Shown one piece after another: positions 51,955 through 61,896 of a stretch of DNA of 64,000 bases (position 1 is the stretch's first letter; every line of letters starts with the position of its first letter). A model generated the notes under the pieces. That model was not told the origin of the DNA. It saw nothing but the letters and a program-made list of their open reading frames with translations, and did not search any database. This stretch comes from Azospirillum formosense (GTDB lineage: Bacteria; Pseudomonadota; Alphaproteobacteria; Azospirillales; Azospirillaceae). The position numbers were made by a program, and so were the translations under genes. The stretch lies in NCBI RefSeq assembly GCF_040500525.1, contig NZ_CP159404.1, forward strand, positions 649,001-713,000. The letters run 5' to 3'.

Positions 51955-53268
51955 ATGCCCGCATCCCACGAGGGTGGGCGGAGCATTGCAGCCGTGGACC
52001 GGGATGCGATCCTGGGCGCGGTGGCGAAGCTGCGCGAGGATGGAGTGAGCCTGCTGTCCGATCTGGTCCGGAGTCCCAGCCTGCTGGGGCAGGAAGGTCC
52101 GGCGCAGGACCTGATGGAACGGATTTTCCGGGACATGGGCCTGGAGGTCGACCGCTTCGCCATCGACGAGGACGCCCTGAAGGCCCAGCCCGGCTGGTCC
52201 CCCTCGCTGATCTCCTACGAAGGCCGCGAAAACGTCGTCGGCGTCCACAAGCCCCGGCGCGCGGCCGGCAAGTCGCTGATCCTGAACGGCCACATCGACG
52301 TGGTGCCGACCGGGCCGGAGGAGCTGTGGTCCGCACCGCCCTTCGAGCCGGTGGTCCGCGACGGGCGCCTCTACGGCCGCGGCGCCGGCGACATGAAGGC
52401 GGGCATCGCCGCCTACGTCATGGCCTTCAAGGCGCTGCAAAGCCTGGGCGTCCAGCCCGCCGCCCCGGTTTATCTCCAGTCGGTGGTCGAGGAGGAATGC
52501 ACCGGCAACGGCGCGCTCGCCTGCGTCGCCCGCGGCTACAGGGCCGACGCCGCGGTGATCCCGGAACCTTTCAACCACACGCTGCAGATCGCCCAGATCG
52601 GCGTGATCCGCTGCGAGCTGGAGGTGACCGGCCGCCCCGCCCATGTGCTCGACACCGGCGCCGGCCTGAACGCCATCGAGGCGGCCTTCCGCGTTCTGAA
52701 GCATCTGAAGGCGTTGGAGTCGGCCTGGAACCACCCCGACGGGCGGCATCCCGCCTACGCGCACCACCACCACCCCTACAATCTGAACGTCGGGCACATC
52801 GACGGCGGCGAGTGGGCGTCCTCCGTCCCCACCCGCTGCCGGATGGAGCTGCGCTTCGGCTTCCCGCCGGGCCGCGCCGCCGCCGAGGTCAGCGCCGAGA
52901 TCGAGCGCGTGGTGGCCGAGGCCTGCCGCGGCGACTCCGATCTCAAGGGGATCGACGCCCGCGTCATCTTCCGCGGCTTCCAGGCCGAGGGCTGCACGCT
53001 GGACCCCGATCACCCGATGCTGGAGGCGCTGGACGCCGCGCACCGCTCGATCTTCGGGACGCCGGCGCCGAAGCTGGCCCAGACCTGCACCACCGACGTG
53101 CGCAACTTCGTGCTTTACGGCGACACGCCGGCCACCTGCTACGGCCCGGAGGCGGAGCGCATTCACGGAATCGACGAATCCGTCTCGCTCGACAGCATGG
53201 CGAAGGTAACCGCCGTGCTTGCCCTGTTCATGGCCGACTGGTGCGGCCTGGAACCGATCGCTGATTAG
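51955..53268 (+). CDS. M20-family deacylase (ArgE/DapE/ACY1-type)
   Basis: A 437-aa metallohydrolase removing an acyl group from an amino-acid-like compound. Metal ligands are visible: His in LNGHIDVVP, Asp in GRGAGDMKAG, the Glu pair in SVVEEECTGNG and a late His in ERIHGIDE. The dimerisation lid includes a His-rich AHHHHPYNLNVGHI. GGAG precedes the ATG. It is the first gene of the operon under the divergent LysR, and 25 bases before the peptide-type binding protein, so the imported compound is probably its substrate. Confidence 0.88.
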   Translation: MPASHEGGRSIAAVDRDAILGAVAKLREDGVSLLSDLVRSPSLLGQEGPAQDLMERIFRDMGLEVDRFAIDEDALKAQPGWSPSLISYEGRENVVGVHKPRRAAGKSLILNGHIDVVPTGPEELWSAPPFEPVVRDGRLYGRGAGDMKAGIAAYVMAFKALQSLGVQPAAPVYLQSVVEEECTGNGALACVARGYRADAAVIPEPFNHTLQIAQIGVIRCELEVTGRPAHVLDTGAGLNAIEAAFRVLKHLKALESAWNHPDGRHPAYAHHHHPYNLNVGHIDGGEWASSVPTRCRMELRFGFPPGRAAAEVSAEIERVVAEACRGDSDLKGIDARVIFRGFQAEGCTLDPDHPMLEALDAAHRSIFGTPAPKLAQTCTTDVRNFVLYGDTPATCYGPEAERIHGIDESVSLDSMAKVTAVLALFMADWCGLEPIAD

Positions 53269-53293
53269 AATCAACAATAAGGGGGCTTCAGAC

Positions 53294-54904
53294 ATGAGCA
53301 ATCGTTTGCGTCATTTTCGCCAAACCCTGACCGCCGCGGCGCTGGCCGCCGCCCTGGCGGCGCCGCTGGCCCTGACCGTGCCCGGCGTGGCCGCGGCGCA
53401 GGAGCGCGGCGGCACGATGAACATCATCGTCCAGCCGGAACCGCCGATCCTGGTGCTGGGCCTGAACCAGCAGGGTCCGACGCAGACGGTCGCCGGCAAG
53501 ATCTACCAGGGCCTGCTGACCTTCAGCTTCGATCTGAAGCCGCAGCCGGAACTGGCGGAAAGCTGGGAGGTCTCGCCCGACGGCAAGGTCTACACCTTCA
53601 AGCTGGTGAAGAACGCCAAGTGGCACGACGGCAAGCCCTTCACCGCCCACGACGTGGTCTTCTCCACCACCAAGTTCCTGATGGAGACCCACCCGCGCGC
53701 CCGCGCCACCTTCTCCAAGTGCGAGAAGATCGAGGCGCTGGACGACCACACCGTCCAGTTCACGCTGAAGGAGCCGTTTGGCCCGTTCCTCCAGGCCTTC
53801 GAGGTGTCGTCGGCCCCGATGATGCCGAAGCACATCTATGAAGGCACCGACTTCAAGGCCAACCCGGCCAACGCCACCCCGATCGGCACCGGCCCCTTCA
53901 AGTTCAAGGAGTGGAACAAGGGCTCCTACATCCACCTCGTCCGCAACGACGAGTACTGGAAGGCCGGCAAGCCGTACCTGGACGACATCTACTTCCGCGT
54001 GATCCCCGACGCCGCCTCGCGCGCCGTCGCCGTGGAGCAGGGCACCGTCCAGCAGACCCAGTTCAACGACATCGAGACCTTCGACGTCCCGCGCCTGAAG
54101 GGCCTGCCCAACGTCGAGATGACGACCAAGGGCTACGAGTTCTTCGCGCCGCTGTCCTGGATCGAGATCAACACGCGCAACAAGCCGCTGGACGACAAGC
54201 GCTTCCGGCAGGCGATGATGCACGCCATCGACCGCAAGTTCATCCGCGACAAGATCTGGTTCGGCCTCGGCCGTCCGGCGACCGGCCCGGTGAACTCGGT
54301 CACCCGCTTCCACGAGGCCAACGTCCGGAAGTACGACTTCGACCCGAAGAAGGCCGAGGCCCTGCTCGAGGAGGCCGGCTACAAGAAGGGCCCCGACGGC
54401 ACCCGCGCCAAGGTCCGCCTGCTCGTCATGCCCTACGGCGAGACCTGGACCCGTCTCGGCGAGTATGTGAAGCAGGCGATGAAGCGCGTCGGCGTCGACG
54501 TGACGCTGGAGACCACCGACGCCGCCGGCTGGGTCAACCGCGTGTCCAACTGGGACTACGACCTGAGCTTCAACTTCGTCTACCAGTACGGCGACCCGGC
54601 GCTCGGCGTCACGCGCACCTACGTCTCGGAAAACATCCGCAAGGGCGTGATGTTCTCCAACACCATGGGCTACTCCAACCCCGAGGTGGACAAGCTGTTC
54701 GCCCAGGCCGCCCAGACCAACAAGGACGAGGAGCGCCAGCAGCTCTACTCCGCCGCCCAGAAGATCCTGGTCGAGGACGTTCCGGTGGCCTGGCTGCTCG
54801 AGATGGAGTTCCCGACCTTCGTGGACAAGCGCTTCAAGAACGCCGTCACGACCGCCATCGGCGTGAACGAGAGCTACGACAGCGTCTACATGGTCAAGAA
54901 GTAA
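53294..54904 (+). CDS. ABC transporter substrate-binding protein, dipeptide/oligopeptide type (SBP_bac_5)
   Basis: A 536-aa periplasmic binding protein. A Sec signal at 1-35 (RQTLTAAALAAALAAPLALT, cleavage near AAAQE) precedes a DppA/OppA fold: YQGLLTFSFDLKPQPELAESW, KWHDGKPFTAHDVVFS and RFRQAMMHAIDRKFI. AGGGGG lies nine bases upstream of the ATG. It serves the permease and ATPase genes downstream. Ligands of this family include peptides, acyl-amino acids and opines. Confidence 0.9.
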   Translation: MSNRLRHFRQTLTAAALAAALAAPLALTVPGVAAAQERGGTMNIIVQPEPPILVLGLNQQGPTQTVAGKIYQGLLTFSFDLKPQPELAESWEVSPDGKVYTFKLVKNAKWHDGKPFTAHDVVFSTTKFLMETHPRARATFSKCEKIEALDDHTVQFTLKEPFGPFLQAFEVSSAPMMPKHIYEGTDFKANPANATPIGTGPFKFKEWNKGSYIHLVRNDEYWKAGKPYLDDIYFRVIPDAASRAVAVEQGTVQQTQFNDIETFDVPRLKGLPNVEMTTKGYEFFAPLSWIEINTRNKPLDDKRFRQAMMHAIDRKFIRDKIWFGLGRPATGPVNSVTRFHEANVRKYDFDPKKAEALLEEAGYKKGPDGTRAKVRLLVMPYGETWTRLGEYVKQAMKRVGVDVTLETTDAAGWVNRVSNWDYDLSFNFVYQYGDPALGVTRTYVSENIRKGVMFSNTMGYSNPEVDKLFAQAAQTNKDEERQQLYSAAQKILVEDVPVAWLLEMEFPTFVDKRFKNAVTTAIGVNESYDSVYMVKK

Positions 54905-54912
54905 GGGCGCGC

Positions 54913-55003
54913 TTGCCCCCTCCCCATCCCTCCCCCGCTTCGCGGGAGAGGGGGCGAAATTCCCTCCACCGCCGAAGGCGGAGGAGGGTTAGGGAGGGGG
55001 CAC
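54913..55003. repeat. C-rich palindromic intergenic element (copy 2)
   Basis: Two hairpins in a row: one around CCCCCGC-TTCG-CGGGAG with flanking GCCCCCTC/GAGGGGGC, and one pairing CCTCCACCGCC with GGCGGAGGAGG (one mismatch). They lie between the binding-protein and permease genes, the same position as copy 1 in the Pot-type operon. Confidence 0.7.
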
Positions 55004-55026
55004 CCGTCGCCGCAGGAGTGCTTTCC

Positions 55027-56007
55027 ATGCCCCGCATCGCCCTATTCATCTCACAGAGGCTGGTGAAGGCGGTCTTCGTCATTCTGGCGATCGCCGTGTT
55101 CAACTTCTTCCTGGTCCACGCAGCGCCCGGCGATCCCGCCGCGGTGATGGCGGGCGAGGCCGGGGCCGCCGATGCCAAGTTCGTCGAACAGCTCCGCCAG
55201 CAGTTCGGCCTCGACCGCCCCCTGTACGAGCAGCTCGGCACCTACATGTCCAAGGTGGTGCAGGCCGACCTCGGCTACTCCTACCGCCAGCAGCGACCCG
55301 TCTTCGACCTGCTGATGGACCGCCTGCCCGTCACCCTGTCGCTGACGCTGACCGCCTTCGTGCTGGCCCTGCTGGGCGGCGTGGCGCTCGGCACGCTGGC
55401 GGCGATGCGCGCCGGTACCTGGTCGGACACCGCCATCACCGTGGTCGGCCTGACCGCCTACGCGACGCCGATCTTCTGGATCGGGCTGATGCTGATCCTT
55501 CTCTTCTCGGTCAATCTCGGCTGGCTGCCCGCCTTCGGCACGGAGAGCATCGGCGCCGGCTACACCGGCTGGGACGCCTTCCTCGACCGGGCCAAGCACC
55601 TCGTGCTGCCGGTGACCACGCTCGGCCTCTTCTACATGGCCGTCTACACCCGGCTGACCCGCGCCTCGATCCTGGAGGTGCGCGACATGGACTTCGTCAA
55701 GACGGCGCGGGCCAAGGGCCTGCCGGAATGGCGCATCGTGTCGGTGCACATCCTGCGCAACGCCATCCTGCCCGTCATCACCGTGGCGGGGTTCCAGGCC
55801 GGCCACCTGATCGGCGGCTCCATCCTGATCGAGACCGTCTTCGCGCTCCCCGGCATCGGGCGCCTCGCCTTCGAGGCCGTGTTGCAGCGCGACTATCAGG
55901 TCCTGCTCGGCATCTTCCTTCTGACCTCGGTGGTGGTGGTGGTGTTCAACCTGCTGACCGACCTGATCTATTCCCTCGTCGATCCGCGCATCGAGGTGGC
56001 GCCATGA
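55027..56007 (+). CDS. DppB-type ABC permease
   Basis: A 326-aa inner-membrane permease with six hydrophobic segments. The N-terminal RLVKAVFVILAIAVFNFFLVH and APGDPAAVMAGE are typical of DppB, and the EAA loop is DFVKTARAKGLPEWRIVSVHIL. AGGAG lies nine bases before the ATG at 55027. The end overlaps the next permease start (ATGA). Confidence 0.9.
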   Translation: MPRIALFISQRLVKAVFVILAIAVFNFFLVHAAPGDPAAVMAGEAGAADAKFVEQLRQQFGLDRPLYEQLGTYMSKVVQADLGYSYRQQRPVFDLLMDRLPVTLSLTLTAFVLALLGGVALGTLAAMRAGTWSDTAITVVGLTAYATPIFWIGLMLILLFSVNLGWLPAFGTESIGAGYTGWDAFLDRAKHLVLPVTTLGLFYMAVYTRLTRASILEVRDMDFVKTARAKGLPEWRIVSVHILRNAILPVITVAGFQAGHLIGGSILIETVFALPGIGRLAFEAVLQRDYQVLLGIFLLTSVVVVVFNLLTDLIYSLVDPRIEVAP

Positions 56008-56876
56008 CCGCCGCGGCCATCACGCCGTCCCGCAAGGGCTCCGGCTTCTGGAGCGCCTTCGCCCGCAACAAGGGCGCGGTGATCGGGCTGGCCTTCCTCA
56101 CCCTGATCGTCCTGATGGCGGCCTTCGCCGACGTGCTCTATCCGGACAGCCCGTGGGACATGACCGCGATGCCCTTCCAGCCGCCGCTGTCGGAGGACGC
56201 GCTGCTCGGCTCCGACACGCTGGGCCGCGACATCGCGGCGGGCATCGCCCACGGGGCGCGGGTGTCGCTGCTGATCGGGCTGACCTCGACCGCCGTCGCG
56301 GTGCTGATCGGCGTGTTCCTGGGGGCCGTCTCCGGCTTCTACGGCGGGCGCGTCGACGATCTGGTGATGCGCTTCACCGAGCTGTTCCAGACCATCCCGA
56401 ACTTCGTGCTGGCCGTGGTGCTGGTGGCGATCTTCACGCCGTCGCTGACCTCCATCGTGCTGGCCATCGCCATCGTCTCCTGGCCGCCGCTGGCGCGGCT
56501 GGCGCGCGGCGAGTTCATGAGCCTGCGGAGCCGCGAGTTCGTGCACGCCGCGGTGACCACCGGCCAGTCGAACATGACGATCATCTGGCGCCAGATCCTG
56601 CCCAACAGCCTGTCCCCGATCATCGTGTCGGCCTCGCTGATGGTGGCGACGGCGATCCTGCTGGAAAGCTCCCTCTCCTTCCTCGGGCTCGGCGATCCGA
56701 ACCTGATGAGCTGGGGCTACATGGTGGGCGCCGCCCGCACGGTGATCCGCCAGGCTTGGTGGATGAGCTTCTTCCCCGGCATCGCGATCCTTCTGACCGT
56801 GCTTGCCCTCAACCTCGTGGGTGAGGGGCTGAACGACGCGCTGAATCCCAAGCTGGCGCGAAAGGGCCGTTCCTGA
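56004..56876 (+). CDS. DppC-type ABC permease
   Basis: A 290-aa permease paired with the DppB-type subunit. It has a cytoplasmic N-terminus, a first TM at about 28-50, and the DppC hallmark LLGSDTLGRDIAAGIAHGARVSL. The EAA loop is EFVHAAVTTGQSNMTIIWRQIL, followed by ESSLSFLGLGDPNLMSWG. It starts in the previous stop and its own stop overlaps the ATPase start by one base (TGATG), so all three are coupled. Confidence 0.9.
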   Translation: MTAAAITPSRKGSGFWSAFARNKGAVIGLAFLTLIVLMAAFADVLYPDSPWDMTAMPFQPPLSEDALLGSDTLGRDIAAGIAHGARVSLLIGLTSTAVAVLIGVFLGAVSGFYGGRVDDLVMRFTELFQTIPNFVLAVVLVAIFTPSLTSIVLAIAIVSWPPLARLARGEFMSLRSREFVHAAVTTGQSNMTIIWRQILPNSLSPIIVSASLMVATAILLESSLSFLGLGDPNLMSWGYMVGAARTVIRQAWWMSFFPGIAILLTVLALNLVGEGLNDALNPKLARKGRS

Positions 56877-58540
56877 TGACCGAGACGCCTCTCCTCGACG
56901 TCCGCCACCTGACCATCGACCTGCCGCGCGGCGCCGACCGCCCGCACGCGGTCGAAGACCTGACCTTCGCGCTGGAGCACGGGGAGATCCTCTGCGTGGT
57001 CGGCGAGTCCGGGTCGGGCAAGTCGATGACCGCGCACGCCGTGATGGGCCTGCTGCCCAAGGCGGTGACGGTCTCGGCCGGCGAGATCCGTCACCAGGGC
57101 ACCAACGTGTTCAGCCTGCCGGAGCGCGACCAGCGCGCGCTTCGCGGCGGCCGCATCGCCATGATCTTCCAGGAGCCGATGACGGCGCTGAACCCGCTGA
57201 TGCGGGTCGGCGACCAGATCGACGAGGTCCTGCGCTACCACACCACGCTCGATCGCGCCGCCCGCCGGGCGCGCGTGGTGGAGCTTCTCGCCTCCGTCGG
57301 CCTGCCGGAGCCGGACCATCTGCGCCGCAGCTACCCGTTCCGCCTGTCGGGCGGCCAGCGCCAGCGCGTGATGATCGCCATGGCGCTGGCGGTGGAGCCG
57401 GACATCCTGATCGCCGACGAGCCGACGACCGCGCTCGACGTCACCACGCAGAAGCAGATCCTGGAGCTGATCCAGGACATCCAGGCCAAGCGCCGCATGG
57501 GCGTGATGTTCATCACCCACGACTTCGGCGTGGTGGCGGAGATCGCCCACCGCGTGGCGGTGATGCAGCGCGGCCGGATCGTCGAGATCGGCACCGCCGA
57601 GGAGGTGCTGAACCGGCCGCAGCATCCCTACACCCGCCAGCTCATCGCCGCCGTCCCGCACCTGATCGAGCACCGCGAGGACTTCACCCGCGCGCGCCAG
57701 CCGGTGCTGACGGCGGAGAAGGTGTGCAAGACCTTCCACCTCGGCGGCGGCTTCTTCACGCCGGGGCGCAAGGTGGTGGCGGGCGACGACCTGTCGCTGA
57801 CCATCCACCAGGGCGAGACGGTCGGGCTGGTCGGCGAGTCCGGCTCCGGCAAGTCGACGCTCGGCCGCTCCATCGTCGGGCTGATCAAGCCGGATTCGGG
57901 CAGGATCCTGTTCGAGGGCGTCGATCTGCTGTCGCTGTCGCGCCCGGCCTTCCGGCCCTACCGGCGGCACGTGCAGATGGTCTTCCAGGACCCCTACGCC
58001 TCGCTGAACCCGCGCCACACCGTGGGCGACATCATCACCCAGGGGCCGGTGGCCTTCGGCGAGGACCGCCACAAGGCGCTCGACAAGGCGAAGGCGCTGC
58101 TGAAGCTCGTCGGGCTCGACGCCTCGGCGGCGGAGCGCTTCCCGCACGAGTTCTCCGGCGGGCAGCGCCAGCGCATCTCGATCGCCCGCGCCCTGGCGCT
58201 GGAGCCGAAGCTGCTGATCGCCGACGAACCGGTGTCGGCGCTTGACGTGTCGGTGCAGGCGCAGGTGCTCGACCTGCTGGAGAATCTGCGGCACCGGCTG
58301 AACCTGTCGATGCTGTTCATCACCCACGACCTGCGCATCGCCGCCCAGATCTGCGACACCATCGCGGTCATGCAGAAGGGCCGCATCGTCGAGATCGGCC
58401 CGGCGAAGGAGGTGTTCGGCAACCCGCAGCACGCCTACACCCGCACCCTCCTGGACGCCATCCCCGGCAAGGGCTGGACCATCCCGGAGGACGTGGTTCC
58501 GGTGGCGCGGCGGTCGGCCGCCCTGCGCAACAGCGCCTGA
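56876..58540 (+). CDS. Fused DppD-DppF ABC ATPase (two nucleotide-binding domains)
   Basis: A 554-aa protein with two complete ATPase domains. NBD1 has [26 protein letters not shown] and [15 protein letters not shown]2 has [26 protein letters not shown] and [12 protein letters not shown]. The linker near 265-280 includes [19 protein letters not shown]. Separate DppD and DppF proteins are common; the fused form is found in many proteobacterial peptide importers such as GsiA. The H-loops (FITHDFG, FITHDLR) are intact. Confidence 0.92.
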   Translation: MTETPLLDVRHLTIDLPRGADRPHAVEDLTFALEHGEILCVVGESGSGKSMTAHAVMGLLPKAVTVSAGEIRHQGTNVFSLPERDQRALRGGRIAMIFQEPMTALNPLMRVGDQIDEVLRYHTTLDRAARRARVVELLASVGLPEPDHLRRSYPFRLSGGQRQRVMIAMALAVEPDILIADEPTTALDVTTQKQILELIQDIQAKRRMGVMFITHDFGVVAEIAHRVAVMQRGRIVEIGTAEEVLNRPQHPYTRQLIAAVPHLIEHREDFTRARQPVLTAEKVCKTFHLGGGFFTPGRKVVAGDDLSLTIHQGETVGLVGESGSGKSTLGRSIVGLIKPDSGRILFEGVDLLSLSRPAFRPYRRHVQMVFQDPYASLNPRHTVGDIITQGPVAFGEDRHKALDKAKALLKLVGLDASAAERFPHEFSGGQRQRISIARALALEPKLLIADEPVSALDVSVQAQVLDLLENLRHRLNLSMLFITHDLRIAAQICDTIAVMQKGRIVEIGPAKEVFGNPQHAYTRTLLDAIPGKGWTIPEDVVPVARRSAALRNSA

Positions 58541-58550
58541 CGGGGCGGGC

Positions 58551-59516
58551 ATGAAGGTCGCCGTCATCGGGGCCGGGGCGGTCGGCGGTCTGATCGCCGC
58601 GCGGCTGACCGCCGCCGGACTGCCGGCCGCGCTGGTCGCCCGGCGGCGGACGCTCGACACACTGCGGCGCGACGGGCTGACGGTCGAGGGCCCCTCGGGC
58701 CGTCCGGTGACGGTGCGGCCCCAGGTGACCGACGACACGCTGTCGCTCGGCCCGCAGGACGTGGTGGTGCTGGCGGTGCCATCCCCCCTGCTGACCGACG
58801 TGCTGGACCTGCTTCTGCCCCTGCTCGGGCCGCAGACGCGGCTGGTGCCGGTGGTCGGCGGCATCCCCTGGTGGTACCCGGCGGATGAGGCCATCGGCGG
58901 TCCGTCGGCTGCGGCCCCACTGTCCTCGGTCGATCCGAAAGGGCTTCTGTCGGACGCCATCCCGGCGGACCGCATCGTCGGCGCCGTCGCCCGCGTGGCG
59001 GTGGAGCGGCGGACCCCCGGCTATCTGCGGCATCTCGGCGGGCTGCGGCTCGCCCTCGGCCCGGTGGCGGGAAACAAGGACGTCAAGGATCTGGCGGCCC
59101 TGTTCGGGGCGGGCGGCTTCAACGCCCTGGCCGTGCCGGACATCCGGGCGGAGGTGTGGACGGCGCTGCTGGCGCCCTTCGCCTTCGGCCTGCTTGGCCT
59201 CGCCACCGGCAAGACGGCGCAGGAGATCGCCCACGACGACGCTCTGCAGCCGACCTTCGCCGCGGTGGTGGAGGAGGTGCTGGCCCTGTCGGCGGCGCTC
59301 GGCCATCCGGCGAAGGCGAAGGTCGGGGACGTGTGGACCATGGCCCAGCATCCGGGCCGCATCCGTCCGGCGCTGCGCGCCGACGTGGCGGCGGGCCGGC
59401 GGGCGGAGATCGAGGCGGTGCTGGACGCGCCGCTGGAATTGGCGAACAGGGCGGGGCTGAGCCTGCCCACGGTGACCGGGCTGCTGACCGCGGCTCGCGC
59501 CGAGACTCAACACTAA
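58551..59516 (+). CDS. 2-dehydropantoate 2-reductase-family protein (PanE/ApbA-like)
   Basis: A 321-aa NADPH-dependent reductase. GAGAVGGLIAARL at 7-19 binds the cofactor. VVGGIPWWYPADEA replaces the usual NG segment, and the C-terminal helical domain has the Lys-bearing KAKVGDVWTMAQHPGR. In a catabolic operon it more likely reduces or oxidises a 2-keto acid intermediate than makes pantoate. It lies ten bases after the ATPase gene. Confidence 0.8.
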   Translation: MKVAVIGAGAVGGLIAARLTAAGLPAALVARRRTLDTLRRDGLTVEGPSGRPVTVRPQVTDDTLSLGPQDVVVLAVPSPLLTDVLDLLLPLLGPQTRLVPVVGGIPWWYPADEAIGGPSAAAPLSSVDPKGLLSDAIPADRIVGAVARVAVERRTPGYLRHLGGLRLALGPVAGNKDVKDLAALFGAGGFNALAVPDIRAEVWTALLAPFAFGLLGLATGKTAQEIAHDDALQPTFAAVVEEVLALSAALGHPAKAKVGDVWTMAQHPGRIRPALRADVAAGRRAEIEAVLDAPLELANRAGLSLPTVTGLLTAARAETQH

Positions 59517-59543
59517 TTCGGAATTGGGATCGGGATAGGGACC

Positions 59544-60773
59544 ATGTCTGATCTGCGCATCGACGGCGACCGCCTGTGGCGGACCCTGATGGACCTCGCG
59601 AAGATCGGCGCGACGCCGAAGGGCGGCCTGTGCCGGCTGGCGCTGACCGACCTCGACCGGGAAGGGCGCGACCTCTTCGTGCGCTGGTGCGAGGAGGCCG
59701 GCTGCACCGTGACGGTGGACGAGGTGGGCAACATCTTCGCCCGCCGCGCGGGCCGCAACCCCGACCGTCCCGCCGTCTGCATGGGGAGCCATCTGGACAC
59801 CCAGCCGACCGGCGGCCGCTTCGACGGCATCTACGGCGTGCTGGCCGGGCTGGAGGTCATCCGCAGCTTCAACGACCAGGGCATCGAGACGGACGCCCCC
59901 ATCGACCTGATCGTCTGGACCAACGAGGAGGGCGCGCGCTTCTCCCCGCCGATGCTCGGGTCCGGCGTGGCGATGGGCGTCTTCACGCTCGACCATGTGC
60001 TGGACATCCGCGACACCGACGGCGTCCGCTTGGGCGACGAGCTGGCGCGCATCGGCTACAAGGGCGAGGTCCCGGTCACCGGCCACGCCATGGGCGCCTA
60101 TTTCGAAGCGCACATCGAGCAGGGTCCGGTTCTGGAGGCCGAGGACGTCGAGATCGGCGTGGTGACCGGCGCGCAGGGTCAGCGCTGGTACGAGGCGACG
60201 GTGACCGGCCGCGAATCCCACGCCGGGCCGACGCCCATGCGCCTGCGCCGCGACGCGCTGGCTGGCGCGGCCGTGATGATGGAGGCGGTGGAGGCCATCG
60301 CGCTGCAGGTCGGCGGCGACGCCTGCTCGACCATCGGGCGCGTCCAGGTCCACCCGGACTCCCGCAACGTCATTCCGGGCCGCGTCTGGTTCACCATCGA
60401 CCTGCGCAACCCGGACCCCGACGCGCTGGCCCGCATGGACGCCCTGCTGCGCGAGCGGCTGGCCGCCATCGCGGACAACCGCGGCCTGACGCTGGAGCTG
60501 ACCGACTTCTGGGCCTTCCCGACCACGCCCTTCGCGCCGGAGCTGGTCGGCCACGTCCGCCGCTCGGTCGAGCGGCGCGGCCTCAGCCACCGCGACATCG
60601 TGTCCGGGGCCGGCCACGACGCGGTCTATGTCGCCCGCAAGGTGCCGACGGCGATGATCTTCATCCCCTGCGAGAACGGCCTGAGCCACAACGAGGCGGA
60701 GAACATCAAGCCCGAACACGCCGCGTCCGGCTGCGCGGTCCTGGCGGACGCGGTTCTGGCCGCGGCCGGGTAA
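59544..60773 (+). CDS. Zn-dependent N-carbamoyl-L-amino acid hydrolase/allantoate amidohydrolase-type (M20)
   Basis: A 409-aa M20 enzyme of the AllC/HyuC/beta-ureidopropionase group. Zinc-site motifs are GSHLDTQPTGGRFDG (His, Asp), WTNEEGARFSPP (Glu pair), the lid YFEAHIEQGPVLE and AGHDAVY. The RESHAGPTPM block carries the lid His and substrate contacts. It would release ammonia and CO2 from a carbamoyl amine, or hydrolyse an amide. It is the second hydrolase of the operon, beside the HDAC-like gene. Confidence 0.87.
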   Translation: MSDLRIDGDRLWRTLMDLAKIGATPKGGLCRLALTDLDREGRDLFVRWCEEAGCTVTVDEVGNIFARRAGRNPDRPAVCMGSHLDTQPTGGRFDGIYGVLAGLEVIRSFNDQGIETDAPIDLIVWTNEEGARFSPPMLGSGVAMGVFTLDHVLDIRDTDGVRLGDELARIGYKGEVPVTGHAMGAYFEAHIEQGPVLEAEDVEIGVVTGAQGQRWYEATVTGRESHAGPTPMRLRRDALAGAAVMMEAVEAIALQVGGDACSTIGRVQVHPDSRNVIPGRVWFTIDLRNPDPDALARMDALLRERLAAIADNRGLTLELTDFWAFPTTPFAPELVGHVRRSVERRGLSHRDIVSGAGHDAVYVARKVPTAMIFIPCENGLSHNEAENIKPEHAASGCAVLADAVLAAAG

Positions 60774-60784
60774 CATCCACCTCC

Positions 60785-60807
60785 CCCTCTCCCCAGGCGG
60801 GAGAGGG
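60785..60807. repeat. Palindromic intergenic element (copy 3)
   Basis: CCCTCTCCC and GGGAGAGGG form a perfect nine-base stem with a five-base loop between the carbamoylase-type and HDAC-like genes. Confidence 0.7.
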
Positions 60808-60834
60808 TATCAATTCACTCCGGGAGCCTTTTCA

Positions 60835-61896
60835 ATGCGCTACGTCTTTGCCGAGGCCCAGTTGCGCCATCGTCCGCCGACCTTCCTGGTGCGCGGCCAG
60901 CCGAAGCCCTCGCCCGAGAAGGCGGAGCGGGCGGAGGCGCTCGTCGGCTCCCTGCGGGCGCGCGGCGTGACGGTGGAGGAGCCGCCGTCCTACGGCGCCG
61001 GCCCGCGCGCGGCGGTCCATTCCGCCGATTACCTGCGCTTCCTGGAAACCGCCCACGCCCGCTGGTCGGCCCTGCCGGACGCGTCGGAGGTCATCGTCCC
61101 CAACGTCCACCGCAACACCGACATGGCCGAGTACCCGACGGGCATCGTCGGCCAGGCGGGCTGGCACATGGCGGACACCGCCTGCCCGATCGGCGCCGGC
61201 ACCTGGGAGGCCGTCTGCGGCGGCGCCGACACGGCGGTCCACGCGGCGCTGATGGTGGCGAGCGGTCGGGAGCGCGCGGCCTACGCCCTGTGCCGCCCGC
61301 CGGGGCACCACGCGTCCCGCGACATGGCCGGGGGCTTCTGCTACATCAACAACGCCGCCGTCGCCGCCCAGGCGATGCTGCCGGTGCTGGCCCAGCAGGG
61401 CCGCGCGCCGCGCGTCGCCGTCTTCGACGTGGACGTCCATCACGGCAACGGCACGCAGGCGATCTTCTACGAGCGCGACGACGTGCTGGTCGTGTCGATC
61501 CACGGCGACCCCAACAACTTCTATCCCTGGTTCGCCGGCTACGCGCACGAGCGCGGCAAGGGCCGCGGCCTCGGCAGCAACCTGAACATCCCCCTGCCCA
61601 TGGGCACCGAGGAGTCCACCTTCCTCGACGCGGTGGACGGGGCGCTGAGCCACATCGCCGCCTTCGGGCCGGAGGCGCTGGTGCTGTCGCTGGGCTTCGA
61701 CACCTACGTCGGCGACCCGCTGGCCTTCTTCAAGGTGACCACGCCGGGCTTCGCCACGCTGGGCCGCAAGATCGCCGGCGCCGGCCTGCCGACCGTGGTC
61801 GTGCAGGAGGGCGGCTACGATTGCGACGCGCTGGCGGTGAATCTCGCCAGCTTCCTGGACGGTTTCGAGGGCGGGCTTACGGAGGCGGCACGATGA
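60835..61896 (+). CDS. Histone-deacetylase-family amidohydrolase (acetylpolyamine amidohydrolase-like)
   Basis: A 353-aa zinc enzyme of the arginase/deacetylase fold. CRPPGHHASRDMAGGFCYINN contains the His-His pair, DVDVHHGNGTQAIFYERDDV the metal Asp and His, LGFDTYVGDPL the second metal Asp, and QEGGYDCDAL the catalytic Tyr. Bacterial members remove acetyl groups from polyamines and other amines. It has the usual N-terminal RPPTFLVRGQP block of acetylpolyamine amidohydrolases. The stop overlaps the ThDP gene as ATGA. Confidence 0.88.
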   Translation: MRYVFAEAQLRHRPPTFLVRGQPKPSPEKAERAEALVGSLRARGVTVEEPPSYGAGPRAAVHSADYLRFLETAHARWSALPDASEVIVPNVHRNTDMAEYPTGIVGQAGWHMADTACPIGAGTWEAVCGGADTAVHAALMVASGRERAAYALCRPPGHHASRDMAGGFCYINNAAVAAQAMLPVLAQQGRAPRVAVFDVDVHHGNGTQAIFYERDDVLVVSIHGDPNNFYPWFAGYAHERGKGRGLGSNLNIPLPMGTEESTFLDAVDGALSHIAAFGPEALVLSLGFDTYVGDPLAFFKVTTPGFATLGRKIAGAGLPTVVVQEGGYDCDALAVNLASFLDGFEGGLTEAAR

